From Chloroflexota bacterium (GTDB taxonomy: Bacteria > Chloroflexota > Limnocylindria > Limnocylindrales > CSP1-4), in contig JACCYW010000263.1 of assembly GCA_013696275.1 (NCBI GenBank), forward strand, positions 1-14,152: 14,152 nucleotides of DNA, written 5' to 3'. A model generated the notes under the pieces. It had not been told where the DNA came from. It did no database searches and saw nothing but the letters and a program-made list of their open reading frames with translations. Both the position numbers and the translations under genes were made by a program. Shown piece after piece: positions 6,842 through 14,078 of this stretch. Within the stretch, counting starts at the first letter, position 1, and each line of letters starts with the position of its first letter.

Positions 6842-7594
6842 CTAAGCCGTCGCGGCCTCCGCCATGACCTCGTCGGGGATGTCGAAGTTGGCGGACACCC
6901 GCTGGACGTCCTCCAGATCCTCCAGGCTCTCGATGAGCCGAAGGTTCTGACGGGCTGCCGAGACGTCCAGCGCGATGGTCGAGGTCGGCCTCATGGCCAG
7001 CTCCGCTGACTCCACGCTGTAGCCGGCTGCCTCGAGCGACCGTCGTACAGCCTCCAGGTCGACCGGGTTGGTGTAGACCTCGAGCACGTCGCCTTCGGTG
7101 TCCACGTCGTCCGCCCCGGCGTCGATAGCGGTCAAGGCCACCTCGTCCGGATCCTGCCCGTCGCGCATGATGGCGACGACGCCGCGCGGCTCGAACTGCC
7201 AGGCCACGGCACCGGTCCCGGCCAACTGGCCGCCCGCCTTGGTGAAGATCGAACGCACCTCAGCCGCGGTCCGATTGCGGTTGTCCGTGGCCGTCTCCAC
7301 CAGGATGGCCACGCCACCGGGACCGTAGCCTTCGTAGACGATCTCCTCGAACTGCTCCGCGTCAGCGCTCCCGATGGCCCGCTCGATGGCCCGCTTGATG
7401 GTCTCCGCCGGCATGTTCACCGAGCGCGCCTTCTCGACCGCCAGGCGCAGCTTGTAGTTGGCCTCCGCATCTCCGCCACCGGCCCGCGCGGCGATGGCGA
7501 TCTCCCGGCCGATCTTGGTGAAGAGGGCACCGCGCTTGGCGTCATTGGCACCCTTCTGTCGCTTGATCTGTGACCACTTGGAATGACCGGACAT
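6842..7594 (-). CDS. yebC: YebC/PmpR family protein (TACO1 family)
   Basis: Members of this family are cytosolic proteins first described as transcriptional regulators (PmpR) and later linked to relief of ribosome stalling at proline stretches, as for mitochondrial TACO1. The 250-residue product has the diagnostic N-terminus MSGHSKWSQIKRQKGANDAK, the segment FTKIGREIAIAARAGGGD, NMPAETIKRAIERAIG and the YEGYGPGGVAILVE motif, then the two C-terminal domains. Length is normal. The ATG at 7594 is the family's start. It has no Shine-Dalgarno sequence, and TAGAAT ends 8 bases upstream, consistent with a leaderless transcript. It heads the yebC-ruvC-ruvA-ruvB order that is common in bacteria and is divergent from the EF-G-like gene. 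Confidence 0.96.
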   Translation of the reverse strand: MSGHSKWSQIKRQKGANDAKRGALFTKIGREIAIAARAGGGDAEANYKLRLAVEKARSVNMPAETIKRAIERAIGSADAEQFEEIVYEGYGPGGVAILVETATDNRNRTAAEVRSIFTKAGGQLAGTGAVAWQFEPRGVVAIMRDGQDPDEVALTAIDAGADDVDTEGDVLEVYTNPVDLEAVRRSLEAAGYSVESAELAMRPTSTIALDVSAARQNLRLIESLEDLEDVQRVSANFDIPDEVMAEAATA

Positions 7595-7602
7595 CGGGGC
7601 GG

Positions 7603-7608
7603 ATTCTA
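7603..7608 (-). promoter_or_regulatory. Candidate leaderless -10 element of yebC
   Basis: TAGAAT (five of six matches to TATAAT) ends 8 bases before the yebC ATG. It directly abuts the plus-strand TATGAT at 7609-7614, so two divergent promoters appear packed back to back in 12 bases. Confidence 0.5.
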
Positions 7609-7614
7609 TATGAT
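7609..7614 (+). promoter_or_regulatory. Candidate -10 element of the EF-G-like gene
   Basis: TATGAT on the plus strand matches TATAAT at five of six positions. Transcription from about 7621 would leave a leader of roughly 77 bases before the ATG at 7698, holding a hairpin and a Shine-Dalgarno sequence. No clear -35 box was seen. Confidence 0.4.
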
Positions 7615-7636
7615 GGCGACCGAGTCACTGACCTTT

Positions 7637-7659
7637 GGAGGGCTTCTGGTGGGCCCTCT
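7637..7659 (+). other. Hairpin in the leader of the EF-G-like gene
   Basis: GGAGGGC (7637-7643) and GCCCTCT (7653-7659) can pair with one G-U pair around a 9-base loop. The GGAGGG in the left arm resembles a Shine-Dalgarno sequence but has no suitable start codon after it, so the hairpin may hide a decoy site. No U-tract follows. Its role is unknown. Confidence 0.3.
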
Positions 7660-7680
7660 CAGCGTTCCCGCGCCGCGTCT

Positions 7681-7687
7681 GGAGGTG
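7681..7687 (+). promoter_or_regulatory. Shine-Dalgarno sequence of the EF-G-like gene
   Basis: GGAGGTG ends 10 bases before the ATG at 7698 and supports that start over the in-frame TTG at 7635, whose 21 extra residues (rich in Trp and Arg) do not look like the family. Confidence 0.65.
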
Positions 7688-7697
7688 TCTTCGTCGC

Positions 7698-9773
7698 ATG
7701 TCCACTGGCGAACTCTCGCGTCTCCGGAGCGTGGTCCTGGCGGGCCATGCTGGATCCGGCAAGACCACTCTCGCTGAGCACCTCCTCTTCAAGTCGGGCG
7801 CCATCACGCGCCTTGGTCGGGTCGATGACGGCACAGCCAGCCTCGACTTCGAACCGGAGGAACAGAAGCGCCAGTTGTCGCTGTCGCTGGCGGTCACCAG
7901 CCTCGATCACGAAGGGCATCGGATCACCCTCATCGACACGCCTGGCTATGCCGATTTCGTAGGCGAGGTGATCGAGGGTTTCGAGGCGGTCGACGGGGCG
8001 TTGCTGACGATGGACGCTTCGGGCGGCGTCGAGGCTGGCACGGAGACGGCCATCGCGTTCGGTCGCAAGACGAACACGGCGGCACTCTTCGTCCTCACCA
8101 AGTGCGACCGGGAGAACGCGGATCCGCCGGCCGCTCTGGACGCACTCCGGTCGGCGTTCGGCAACAAGATCGCGCCGCTGCAGGTGGCCATCGGCGCAGC
8201 CGATGCCTTTCGCGGCTTCGTCGACCTGGTCCATCGCAAGGCGTATGTCTTCGAGGCTGGCAAGCGCTCGGAGGTAGCCATCCCCGATGAGTTGGCGACA
8301 GAGGTGGAAAGGCGCCGCGACCAACTGCTGGAGGCCGCCGCCGAGGCGGACGACGATGTCCTGACCAAGTATCTGGAAGGCGTGGAGATCACCGACGCTG
8401 AGTTGGAGGCATGCCTCCATCGCGGTGTACGCGACAGCGTCCTGGCGCCGGTGGTGCTGGTGGCAGCCGCCAAGGACATCGGCATCGAGGATCTGCTCGA
8501 CTCGATCGTGCGCTACCTGCCCTCGCCCGGGGAAGAGCCAGCGGTCCGAGCCTCGGCGGGCGGCGCCGAGGTGGAAGTGCCACCCGACCCCGATGGACCC
8601 CTCTTGGCTCAGGTGTTCAAGACGACGGCTGACCCATTCGTCGGTCGGCTGACCTATTTCCGCGTCTTCTCCGGTCGCGTGAGCTCGCACGATCATGTCT
8701 GGAACGCGGGCCGCAGCGAGGAGGAGCGCATCGGCCAGGTGCTGCGCTTGAAAGGCAAGGAGCACGAGCTCGTGCCATCGGTCGGCGCTGGCGAGATCGG
8801 TGCCGTCGCGAAGCTCGTCCACACGGTCACCGGCGATGTCCTCTCGAAGCGCGACCAGCCGTTCAGCCTGCCGCCCTTCCCGTTCCCCAGACCGACCCTG
8901 CCCATCGCCATCGAACCAGCCTCCAAGGCCGACCTGGACAAGCTCAGCCACGCGCTCGCGCGACTGGTCGAGGAGGATCCGACGGTCAGGGTCGAACGTT
9001 CCATCGAGACCGGTGAGCAGTTGCTGTGGGCCCAGGGAGAGAACCAGATCGCCGTCTCCAGCGAGCGGCTCAAGCGCAAGTTCGGTACGTCAGTCGTCAC
9101 CCACTCGCCGCGCGTGCCGTATCGCGAGACCATCCGCGGCCACACCCAGGTCGAGGGCAGGCACAAGAAGCAGACCGGCGGTCGCGGCCAGTTCGGCCAC
9201 GTCTGGCTGTCCATCGAGCCCAATCCCGGCGGCGGCATCGCCTTCGCCGAGAAGATCGTCGGAGGCTCCGTGCCGCGCCAGTTCTTCGCCGGCGTGGAGA
9301 AGGGCGTCCGGGACGTGGCGGAGAAGGGGCCGCTGGCCGGGTACCCGGTGGTCGATCTCAAGGCAACGCTCTACGACGGCTCCTTCCACACCGTCGACTC
9401 GGATGAGATCTCCTTCCGCCAGGCCTCGTCGATGGCCATGCGCAAGGGCATCCACGACGCCGACCCGGCGCTCCTGGAACCGGTCATGGATGTCGAGGTG
9501 CGCGTCCCCGAGGCTTACATGGGCGACGTCAACCGCGACCTCAACACCCGGCGCGGACGGGTCCTGGGGATGGATATCGAAGACGGTATGCAGATCGTGC
9601 GCGCCCACGTGCCGCAGGCGGAACTGTCCAGCTACGCCACCGAGCTCCGGTCGCTGACCGGCGGTCGGGGCACCTTCAGCGCCTCACTGGCGCAGTACGA
9701 AGAAGTGCCGGCGCACGTGGCCCAACGGATCATCGAGGCGCACCGCAAAGAGCTGGAGGCAGCCGGCCATTAG
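7698..9773 (+). CDS. Elongation factor G-like GTPase (EF-G2 type)
   Basis: The 691-residue protein has the five-domain layout of EF-G but belongs to the EF-G-like branch, not the canonical translocase. The P-loop is GHAGSGKT (16-23). The switch II motif is DTPGYADF (80-87), with Tyr84 where canonical EF-G has the catalytic His (DTPGH). The base-specificity motif is TKCD (134-137) and not NKxD. The effector region EQKRQLSLS lacks the usual RGITI Thr. Domain IV and V are intact (GRHKKQTGGRGQFGHV, HTVDSDEISFRQASSMA, LTGGRGTFSA). Homologues such as Thermus EF-G2 and mycobacterial FusA2 are known, with differing reports on GTPase activity; cellular roles are poorly defined. It is a single gene, divergent from yebC and convergent with tyrS. 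The family call is firm, function is not. Confidence 0.92.
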   Translation: MSTGELSRLRSVVLAGHAGSGKTTLAEHLLFKSGAITRLGRVDDGTASLDFEPEEQKRQLSLSLAVTSLDHEGHRITLIDTPGYADFVGEVIEGFEAVDGALLTMDASGGVEAGTETAIAFGRKTNTAALFVLTKCDRENADPPAALDALRSAFGNKIAPLQVAIGAADAFRGFVDLVHRKAYVFEAGKRSEVAIPDELATEVERRRDQLLEAAAEADDDVLTKYLEGVEITDAELEACLHRGVRDSVLAPVVLVAAAKDIGIEDLLDSIVRYLPSPGEEPAVRASAGGAEVEVPPDPDGPLLAQVFKTTADPFVGRLTYFRVFSGRVSSHDHVWNAGRSEEERIGQVLRLKGKEHELVPSVGAGEIGAVAKLVHTVTGDVLSKRDQPFSLPPFPFPRPTLPIAIEPASKADLDKLSHALARLVEEDPTVRVERSIETGEQLLWAQGENQIAVSSERLKRKFGTSVVTHSPRVPYRETIRGHTQVEGRHKKQTGGRGQFGHVWLSIEPNPGGGIAFAEKIVGGSVPRQFFAGVEKGVRDVAEKGPLAGYPVVDLKATLYDGSFHTVDSDEISFRQASSMAMRKGIHDADPALLEPVMDVEVRVPEAYMGDVNRDLNTRRGRVLGMDIEDGMQIVRAHVPQAELSSYATELRSLTGGRGTFSASLAQYEEVPAHVAQRIIEAHRKELEAAGH

Positions 9774-9794
9774 GGGCCGGAACGGATCGGCCCC
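9773..9794. terminator. Hairpin between convergent EF-G-like gene and tyrS
   Basis: GGGGCCG (9773-9779) and CGGCCCC (9788-9794) form a perfect 7-bp GC stem around GAACGGAT, starting in the last base of the EF-G-like stop codon and 19 bases past the tyrS stop. It reads as a hairpin on both strands, fitting a shared bidirectional terminator, but neither side has a T-run. Confidence 0.5.
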
Positions 9795-9812
9795 AGTTCG
9801 TGAAGGGACGAG

Positions 9813-11093
9813 CTAGCGCCGACCCACGGCCAGACGCTTCTTGCCCGCCCTCACCAGCAGGTACCGATCGGCGACCAGCGGAGGCACGCCATGGTCAGGC
9901 GTGGTCGCCCGTTGACCATCGACCGATAGGCCGCCCTGGGTCATGGCCCTCCGCGCCTCTCCCCTGGAGCTGAATAGACCACTGGCCAGCGCCAGCCCGA
10001 GCATGTCGCCCGCCAGGAGCTCATCGGTCAGATGGAAGCCGCCGACCTCGTCGTACAGCACATCGAGCACGGCCGGGTCCGTGACACCCGACCCGGAGAA
10101 GGCCGCTTCCGCGACCCGGACCTGGCGCTCGGCCTCTGCCCGGCCGTGGACGCGGGCCGTCAGATCGAAGGCCAGGGCATGCTGCGCCGGTCGATCGCCC
10201 GGCCGCGCCGCCTGCTGCGCGGCCAGCGCATCGATCTCCTCGCGGGGCAGCAGCGTCAGCCAGCGCAGGTGCTGCACTGCCAGCTCGTCCTCGTCGCCCA
10301 TCCAGTACTGGTAGAACTCGTAGGGGCTGGTGAGCGACGGATCCAGATAGACGGCGCCCTTCTCGGACTTGCCCATCTTCACGCCCGACCGAGTGAGCAG
10401 CAGCGGGCTGCACAGGGCGAACGCGGTCGGCTCGGTGCCCTCCCCTCCCTTCCCGGAGACGCGCCGGATCAGCTCCAGGCCGGCCGTGATGTTGCCCCAC
10501 TGGTCGGCGCCGCCCAACTGGACCTCCACGCCGCGCTCCCGCCACAGGTGCAGGAAGTCGGCCGCCTGGAGGGTCATGTAGCTGAACTCGGTGAAGGACA
10601 TGCCGGCCGCCAGGCGCTGCTGGACCGACTCCTTGGCCAGCATGTAGGGGACCGTGAAATGCTTGCCGATGTCACGCAGGAAGTCGAGCATGGGGTAGGC
10701 CGCCAGCCAATCACGGTTGTCCAGCATGATCGGCTCGCCCGGGCCTGGCGTGAAGTCCAGGAAGCGTTCCAGCTGCGCACGGATGGCGGCAGCGTTGGTG
10801 GCTATCTGAGCGTCGTCCAGCAGCCGCCGCTCGCTGCTCTTGCCTGACGGGTCGCCGATCATCCCTGTCGCGCCGCCGATCACGACGAGCGGTCGCCCGC
10901 CCGCCCGCTGGAGGTGAGTGAGGAGGAAGACCTGCAGCAGGTGACCCACATGGAGGGAGGTGGCGCTGGCATCGAAGCCGATGTAAGCGGCCACCGGGCC
11001 GCGCCTGAGGCGATCCTCGAGGCCGCCCGATCGCTCCGCGATGAGGCCGCGCCATTCGAGTTCGGCCAACAAGTCGTCAGTCCGGCTCTTCAC
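9813..11093 (-). CDS. tyrS: Tyrosyl-tRNA synthetase
   Basis: TyrRS charges tRNA(Tyr) with tyrosine using ATP in the cytoplasm. The 426-residue class I enzyme has Tyr and Asp of the substrate pocket in AAYIGFDASATSLHVGH, where HVGH (48-51) is the HIGH motif. It also has IGGATGMIGDPSGKSSER, the tyrosine-binding helix SYMTLQAADF, the LGGADQWGNITAGLELIRR signature, and KMGKS (239-243) as the KMSKS motif. A C-terminal S4-like RNA-binding domain occupies about residues 355-420 and ends basic (RAGKKRLAVGRR). Length is normal. The start is a GTG with no Shine-Dalgarno sequence; TAACAT ends 6 bases upstream. No room exists for a T-box leader. It is divergent from the PBP gene with only 24 bases between start codons. 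Confidence 0.96.
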   Translation of the reverse strand: MKSRTDDLLAELEWRGLIAERSGGLEDRLRRGPVAAYIGFDASATSLHVGHLLQVFLLTHLQRAGGRPLVVIGGATGMIGDPSGKSSERRLLDDAQIATNAAAIRAQLERFLDFTPGPGEPIMLDNRDWLAAYPMLDFLRDIGKHFTVPYMLAKESVQQRLAAGMSFTEFSYMTLQAADFLHLWRERGVEVQLGGADQWGNITAGLELIRRVSGKGGEGTEPTAFALCSPLLLTRSGVKMGKSEKGAVYLDPSLTSPYEFYQYWMGDEDELAVQHLRWLTLLPREEIDALAAQQAARPGDRPAQHALAFDLTARVHGRAEAERQVRVAEAAFSGSGVTDPAVLDVLYDEVGGFHLTDELLAGDMLGLALASGLFSSRGEARRAMTQGGLSVDGQRATTPDHGVPPLVADRYLLVRAGKKRLAVGRR

Positions 11094-11099
11094 GACCCT

Positions 11100-11105
11100 A
11101 TGTTA
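11100..11105 (-). promoter_or_regulatory. Candidate leaderless -10 element of tyrS
   Basis: TAACAT on the minus strand ends 6 bases before the tyrS GTG. It overlaps by two bases the plus-strand TAGAGT assigned to the PBP gene, so the two promoters could not easily be occupied together. Confidence 0.4.
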
Positions 11106-11109
11106 GAGT
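11104..11109 (+). promoter_or_regulatory. Candidate leaderless -10 element of the PBP gene
   Basis: TAGAGT ends 8 bases before the ATG at 11118. This supports 11118 as the start over the in-frame ATG at 11100, which would lie upstream of the element. Confidence 0.4.
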
Positions 11110-11117
11110 CCCGGCCG

Positions 11118-14078
11118 ATGCAGACCAGCTACCCCGGGCGGCAGGCCTCCGGCCTGGAGGGGGCCGGCCGGAGTGGCGGCCAGCGTGGCGCCCACCAGGG
11201 AGCTCATCGCGGCGCTCGTCGCCTGCTCGTCGCCTTCTCCCTCTTCCTGATGCTGGCCATGGCGCTGCTGGCAGTGCTCGGCTTCCTCCTCAGTGTCGGG
11301 CTCTTCCTCGCCTTCAGCTCGGGGCTCCCGCCAGCATCCCAGCTCGAGCGCATCGAGTTCGTGGAAGAGTCAGTGGTGGTGGCCCGAGACGGCACCACGG
11401 AGCTGGCCCGCTTCGACTCGGGCGAGCGGCGCGAGGTCGTCACCTTCGAGCAGATCCCGGCCATCCTCATCGATGCCACGACCGGCGTAGAGGACAGGTC
11501 CTTCTGGACCAACACGGGCTTCGATCCGCTTGGCATCATCGCGGCCAGCCTCGACTCGCTGACCGGCGACGTGCGCGGTGCTTCCACCACCACCCAGCAA
11601 CTGGTGCGGCAACGCCTGCTGGATCCGTCGCTGGTGGCCGATCCGGATCGCCGCATCGAGCGCAAGATCAAGGAGATCATCCAGTCCATCCGCGTCACGC
11701 AGGCCTATCCCGGTCGCGCGGGCAAGGAACGGATCATCACCGCGTACCTCAATCAGAACTACTACGGCAACGGCAGCTACGGTGTGGCCGCCGCCGCCCA
11801 GAGCTACTTCGGCATGGAGGATCTCGCGCAGCTGACGGTCGCGCAGGCGGCCATCCTGGCCGCATTGCCGCAGTCGCCGACGAACTACGACCTGGTGCGC
11901 AACGCGGTCGAGGATGCCAGCGGCCGCCTCATAGTGCCGGCCGACACGGACATCGTGCGACGACGCGACTACGTTCTCCAGTTGCTGGCCGACGACCCCA
12001 CCCGACGCGTCCTCAGCGGCGACACGTTCTCCACCCAGGACTACCTGGCCGCTCAGGCGGAAGTGGTCGTCCTGGTCGACCAGGAGCTGCCCGATCAGGT
12101 CGCCCCGCACTTCATCTGGCAGGTCCGCGAGCAACTCACCACGCACCTATGCCAGGGTGCCGAGACGTGCGAAGCGATGGAGCGGGGCGGCCTGCGCATA
12201 CGCACCACGCTGGATCCGCGTCTCCAGCAGATCGGCGAGAGATGGGTCAAGGCGGCCGCCATCGCACCCCACCGGGGGCCGGAGTACACGGCTGCGCTGG
12301 GCATCGAGGCCCAACCGTGGATGCGCGCGCTGCGTGACAAGGATGTCAATAACGGGGCGCTCATGGCGATGGACTACCAGACCGGTGAAGTGCTGGCCTA
12401 CGTCGGTAGCGCCGACTACTACGAGAGCCGCCGCATCAACCCCAAGTTCCAGCCCCAGTTCGACGTCCTGGCCGACGGTTGGCGACAGCCCGGTTCAAGT
12501 TTCAAGCCGTTCAGCTATGCGACCGGCATCGAGGACCGGACGATGACGGCGTCGACGATGCTGATGGACGTCACGACCGACTTCGGCGGCGGCTACATCC
12601 CCAAGGACTTCGACCGGCTGGAGCGCGGACCGATGCTGCTGCGCACTGCGCTCCAGTTCTCACTCAACATCCCGGCCGTCAAGTCGCTCGCGTTGACCGG
12701 CGAGGCACGTGTCTTCGAGATGGCGCAACGCTTCGGCATGCAGTTCCAGCAGCCTGCTCCGACGGCCGGACTGTCGATGGCCCTGGGCACGCTGGAGGTC
12801 CACCCGGCGGACCTGACCGAGGCGTACGCGACACTGGCCAACGGCGGTCGCAACATCGGGCGGACGCTGATCCTGGAGGTCAAGGATGGCAGCGGCAACG
12901 ACGTCATCCCGCCCTACCAGCCGCCGCCAGGAGATGCTGTCATCTCCCCGCAGGCCTCGGCCATCATGACCGACATCCTGGCCGGCAACACGGATCCGCG
13001 GGTGAATCCCATCTGGGGCGCTATGGAGGTGCTGGCCGCCAACGGCCGGCATCGCCAAGTGACGCTCAAGACGGGCACCAACAACGATGCCAGGGATCTG
13101 ACCGCCTTTGGTTTCCTGGCCGCTCCCGACGGCGCCGGCCGGGCGGCCGGCGAATACGCGCTCGTGGTCGGCGCCTGGAACGGGAACAGCGACGCCAGTT
13201 TCGTCAGCACGGCCGACGATCCGATCTTCTCCCTCGACGTCTCGGCGCCGGTCTGGCGCGCCTTCATGGAGGAAGCGACGGGCAGCTGGGCGCTCAATCC
13301 ATTCTCGCGACCGGATGGCATCGAGGTCGCTCCGGTGGATGCCCACACCGGTTACCGGCCGAGTGATTGGTCGCGTGACCGCATCGATGAGCTCTTCCTA
13401 GCCGGCACCGTGCCACCCCCGGACCCGCTGATCGTAGGCATCGACGTGGTCACCGACAGCGCTGGCGAGAGGTACATCTGGACCGAAGGTTGTGGCGGTG
13501 CGCCCGACCGCGAAGGCTTCCTTCAGCTGGCCGACGTGGAGGCCGACCATCCCCGCTGGCAGGAAGCCGATCGGGGCTGGCTGGAACGGGCGCGCCGCGG
13601 GCCGGGCGTCGCGGGTGGACCCGATCCTGATGAGCCGACCGCAACGAGCTACTTCTATGCACCCTTCTACCAGCCCTACGGGCGCACCTGGGGAGCGCCG
13701 TTCCCGCCCACGCGGCGCTGCGACGAGGCGCCCAGCCCGAGTCCCTCCGCCGAGCCATCGGTCTCGGCCTCGCCAAGCCCTTCGCCGACGGAGGAGCCCA
13801 GCCTGACCCCCGAGCCCAGCGTCGAGCCCACCGATACGCCAGCGCCGACCGACACGCCAGCGCCGACCGACACGCCCGGCCCGACCGAGACGCCGGTGCT
13901 GCCCACCGACACGCCGGTGCCCACCGATACGCCGACGCCCGAGCCGAGCAGGACGCCCAGACCGAGCAGGCCGCCGCCGACCGAGACGCCGACCCCTGAA
14001 CCCTCCGATACGCCTTCCCCCGAGCCCTCGCCGTCCCCGTCGGCCCAGGAGGCGGGTCCGCTCCTGCCTAGAAGCTGA
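11118..14078 (+). CDS. Class A penicillin-binding protein (bifunctional transglycosylase/transpeptidase)
   Basis: The 986-residue protein polymerises and cross-links peptidoglycan outside the membrane. A short Gly/Arg-rich cytoplasmic head precedes one membrane anchor at about residues 36-66. The GT51 domain has catalytic Glu125 in VEDRSFW, then GFDPLGI, GASTTTQQL (Ala where Gly is usual) and KERIITAYLNQNYYGNGSYG. The transpeptidase domain has SxxK at Ser460-Lys463 (PGSSFKPF), SLN at 515-517 and KTGT at 651-654. Cys345/Cys351 and Cys792/Cys868 could form disulfides. From about residue 870 to 978 the protein is a low-complexity Pro/Thr/Ser/Asp/Glu tail with PTDTPAP repeats, probably extracellular. 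The frame is open back to 10914 inside tyrS, but the anchor, spacing and -10 element favour 11118. Its end overlaps the convergent mutS2-like gene by 11 bases. Confidence 0.94.
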   Translation: MQTSYPGRQASGLEGAGRSGGQRGAHQGAHRGARRLLVAFSLFLMLAMALLAVLGFLLSVGLFLAFSSGLPPASQLERIEFVEESVVVARDGTTELARFDSGERREVVTFEQIPAILIDATTGVEDRSFWTNTGFDPLGIIAASLDSLTGDVRGASTTTQQLVRQRLLDPSLVADPDRRIERKIKEIIQSIRVTQAYPGRAGKERIITAYLNQNYYGNGSYGVAAAAQSYFGMEDLAQLTVAQAAILAALPQSPTNYDLVRNAVEDASGRLIVPADTDIVRRRDYVLQLLADDPTRRVLSGDTFSTQDYLAAQAEVVVLVDQELPDQVAPHFIWQVREQLTTHLCQGAETCEAMERGGLRIRTTLDPRLQQIGERWVKAAAIAPHRGPEYTAALGIEAQPWMRALRDKDVNNGALMAMDYQTGEVLAYVGSADYYESRRINPKFQPQFDVLADGWRQPGSSFKPFSYATGIEDRTMTASTMLMDVTTDFGGGYIPKDFDRLERGPMLLRTALQFSLNIPAVKSLALTGEARVFEMAQRFGMQFQQPAPTAGLSMALGTLEVHPADLTEAYATLANGGRNIGRTLILEVKDGSGNDVIPPYQPPPGDAVISPQASAIMTDILAGNTDPRVNPIWGAMEVLAANGRHRQVTLKTGTNNDARDLTAFGFLAAPDGAGRAAGEYALVVGAWNGNSDASFVSTADDPIFSLDVSAPVWRAFMEEATGSWALNPFSRPDGIEVAPVDAHTGYRPSDWSRDRIDELFLAGTVPPPDPLIVGIDVVTDSAGERYIWTEGCGGAPDREGFLQLADVEADHPRWQEADRGWLERARRGPGVAGGPDPDEPTATSYFYAPFYQPYGRTWGAPFPPTRRCDEAPSPSPSAEPSVSASPSPSPTEEPSLTPEPSVEPTDTPAPTDTPAPTDTPGPTETPVLPTDTPVPTDTPTPEPSRTPRPSRPPPTETPTPEPSDTPSPEPSPSPSAQEAGPLLPRS
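13827..13937 (+). repeat. Tandem repeats coding the PTDTP tail of the PBP
   Basis: Two perfect 18-base copies (13836-13853 and 13854-13871, unit acgccagcgccgaccgac) are followed by degenerate copies, encoding repeats of the type PTDTPAP. Copy number could vary between strains by slippage or recombination. The repeat stays in frame with the PBP gene. Confidence 0.75.

Noticed and set aside
7659..8951. A 430-codon minus-strand frame opposite the EF-G-like gene.
   Set aside because: The EF-G-like protein has clear family motifs across this stretch; the antisense frame shows none and is explained by codon bias.
8800..9657. A 285-codon plus-strand frame within the EF-G-like gene.
   Set aside because: It is very rich in Ser, Arg and Pro with no domain signal, and is a shifted reading of domains III-V.
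11094..11117. A T-box or other riboswitch for tyrS.
   Set aside because: Only 24 bases separate the divergent starts, and no specifier or antiterminator structure can fit.
13827..13937. The tail repeats considered as a CRISPR-like or intergenic repeat array.
   Set aside because: Units are contiguous, 18 bases, in frame, and code for PTDTPAP; there are no spacers.
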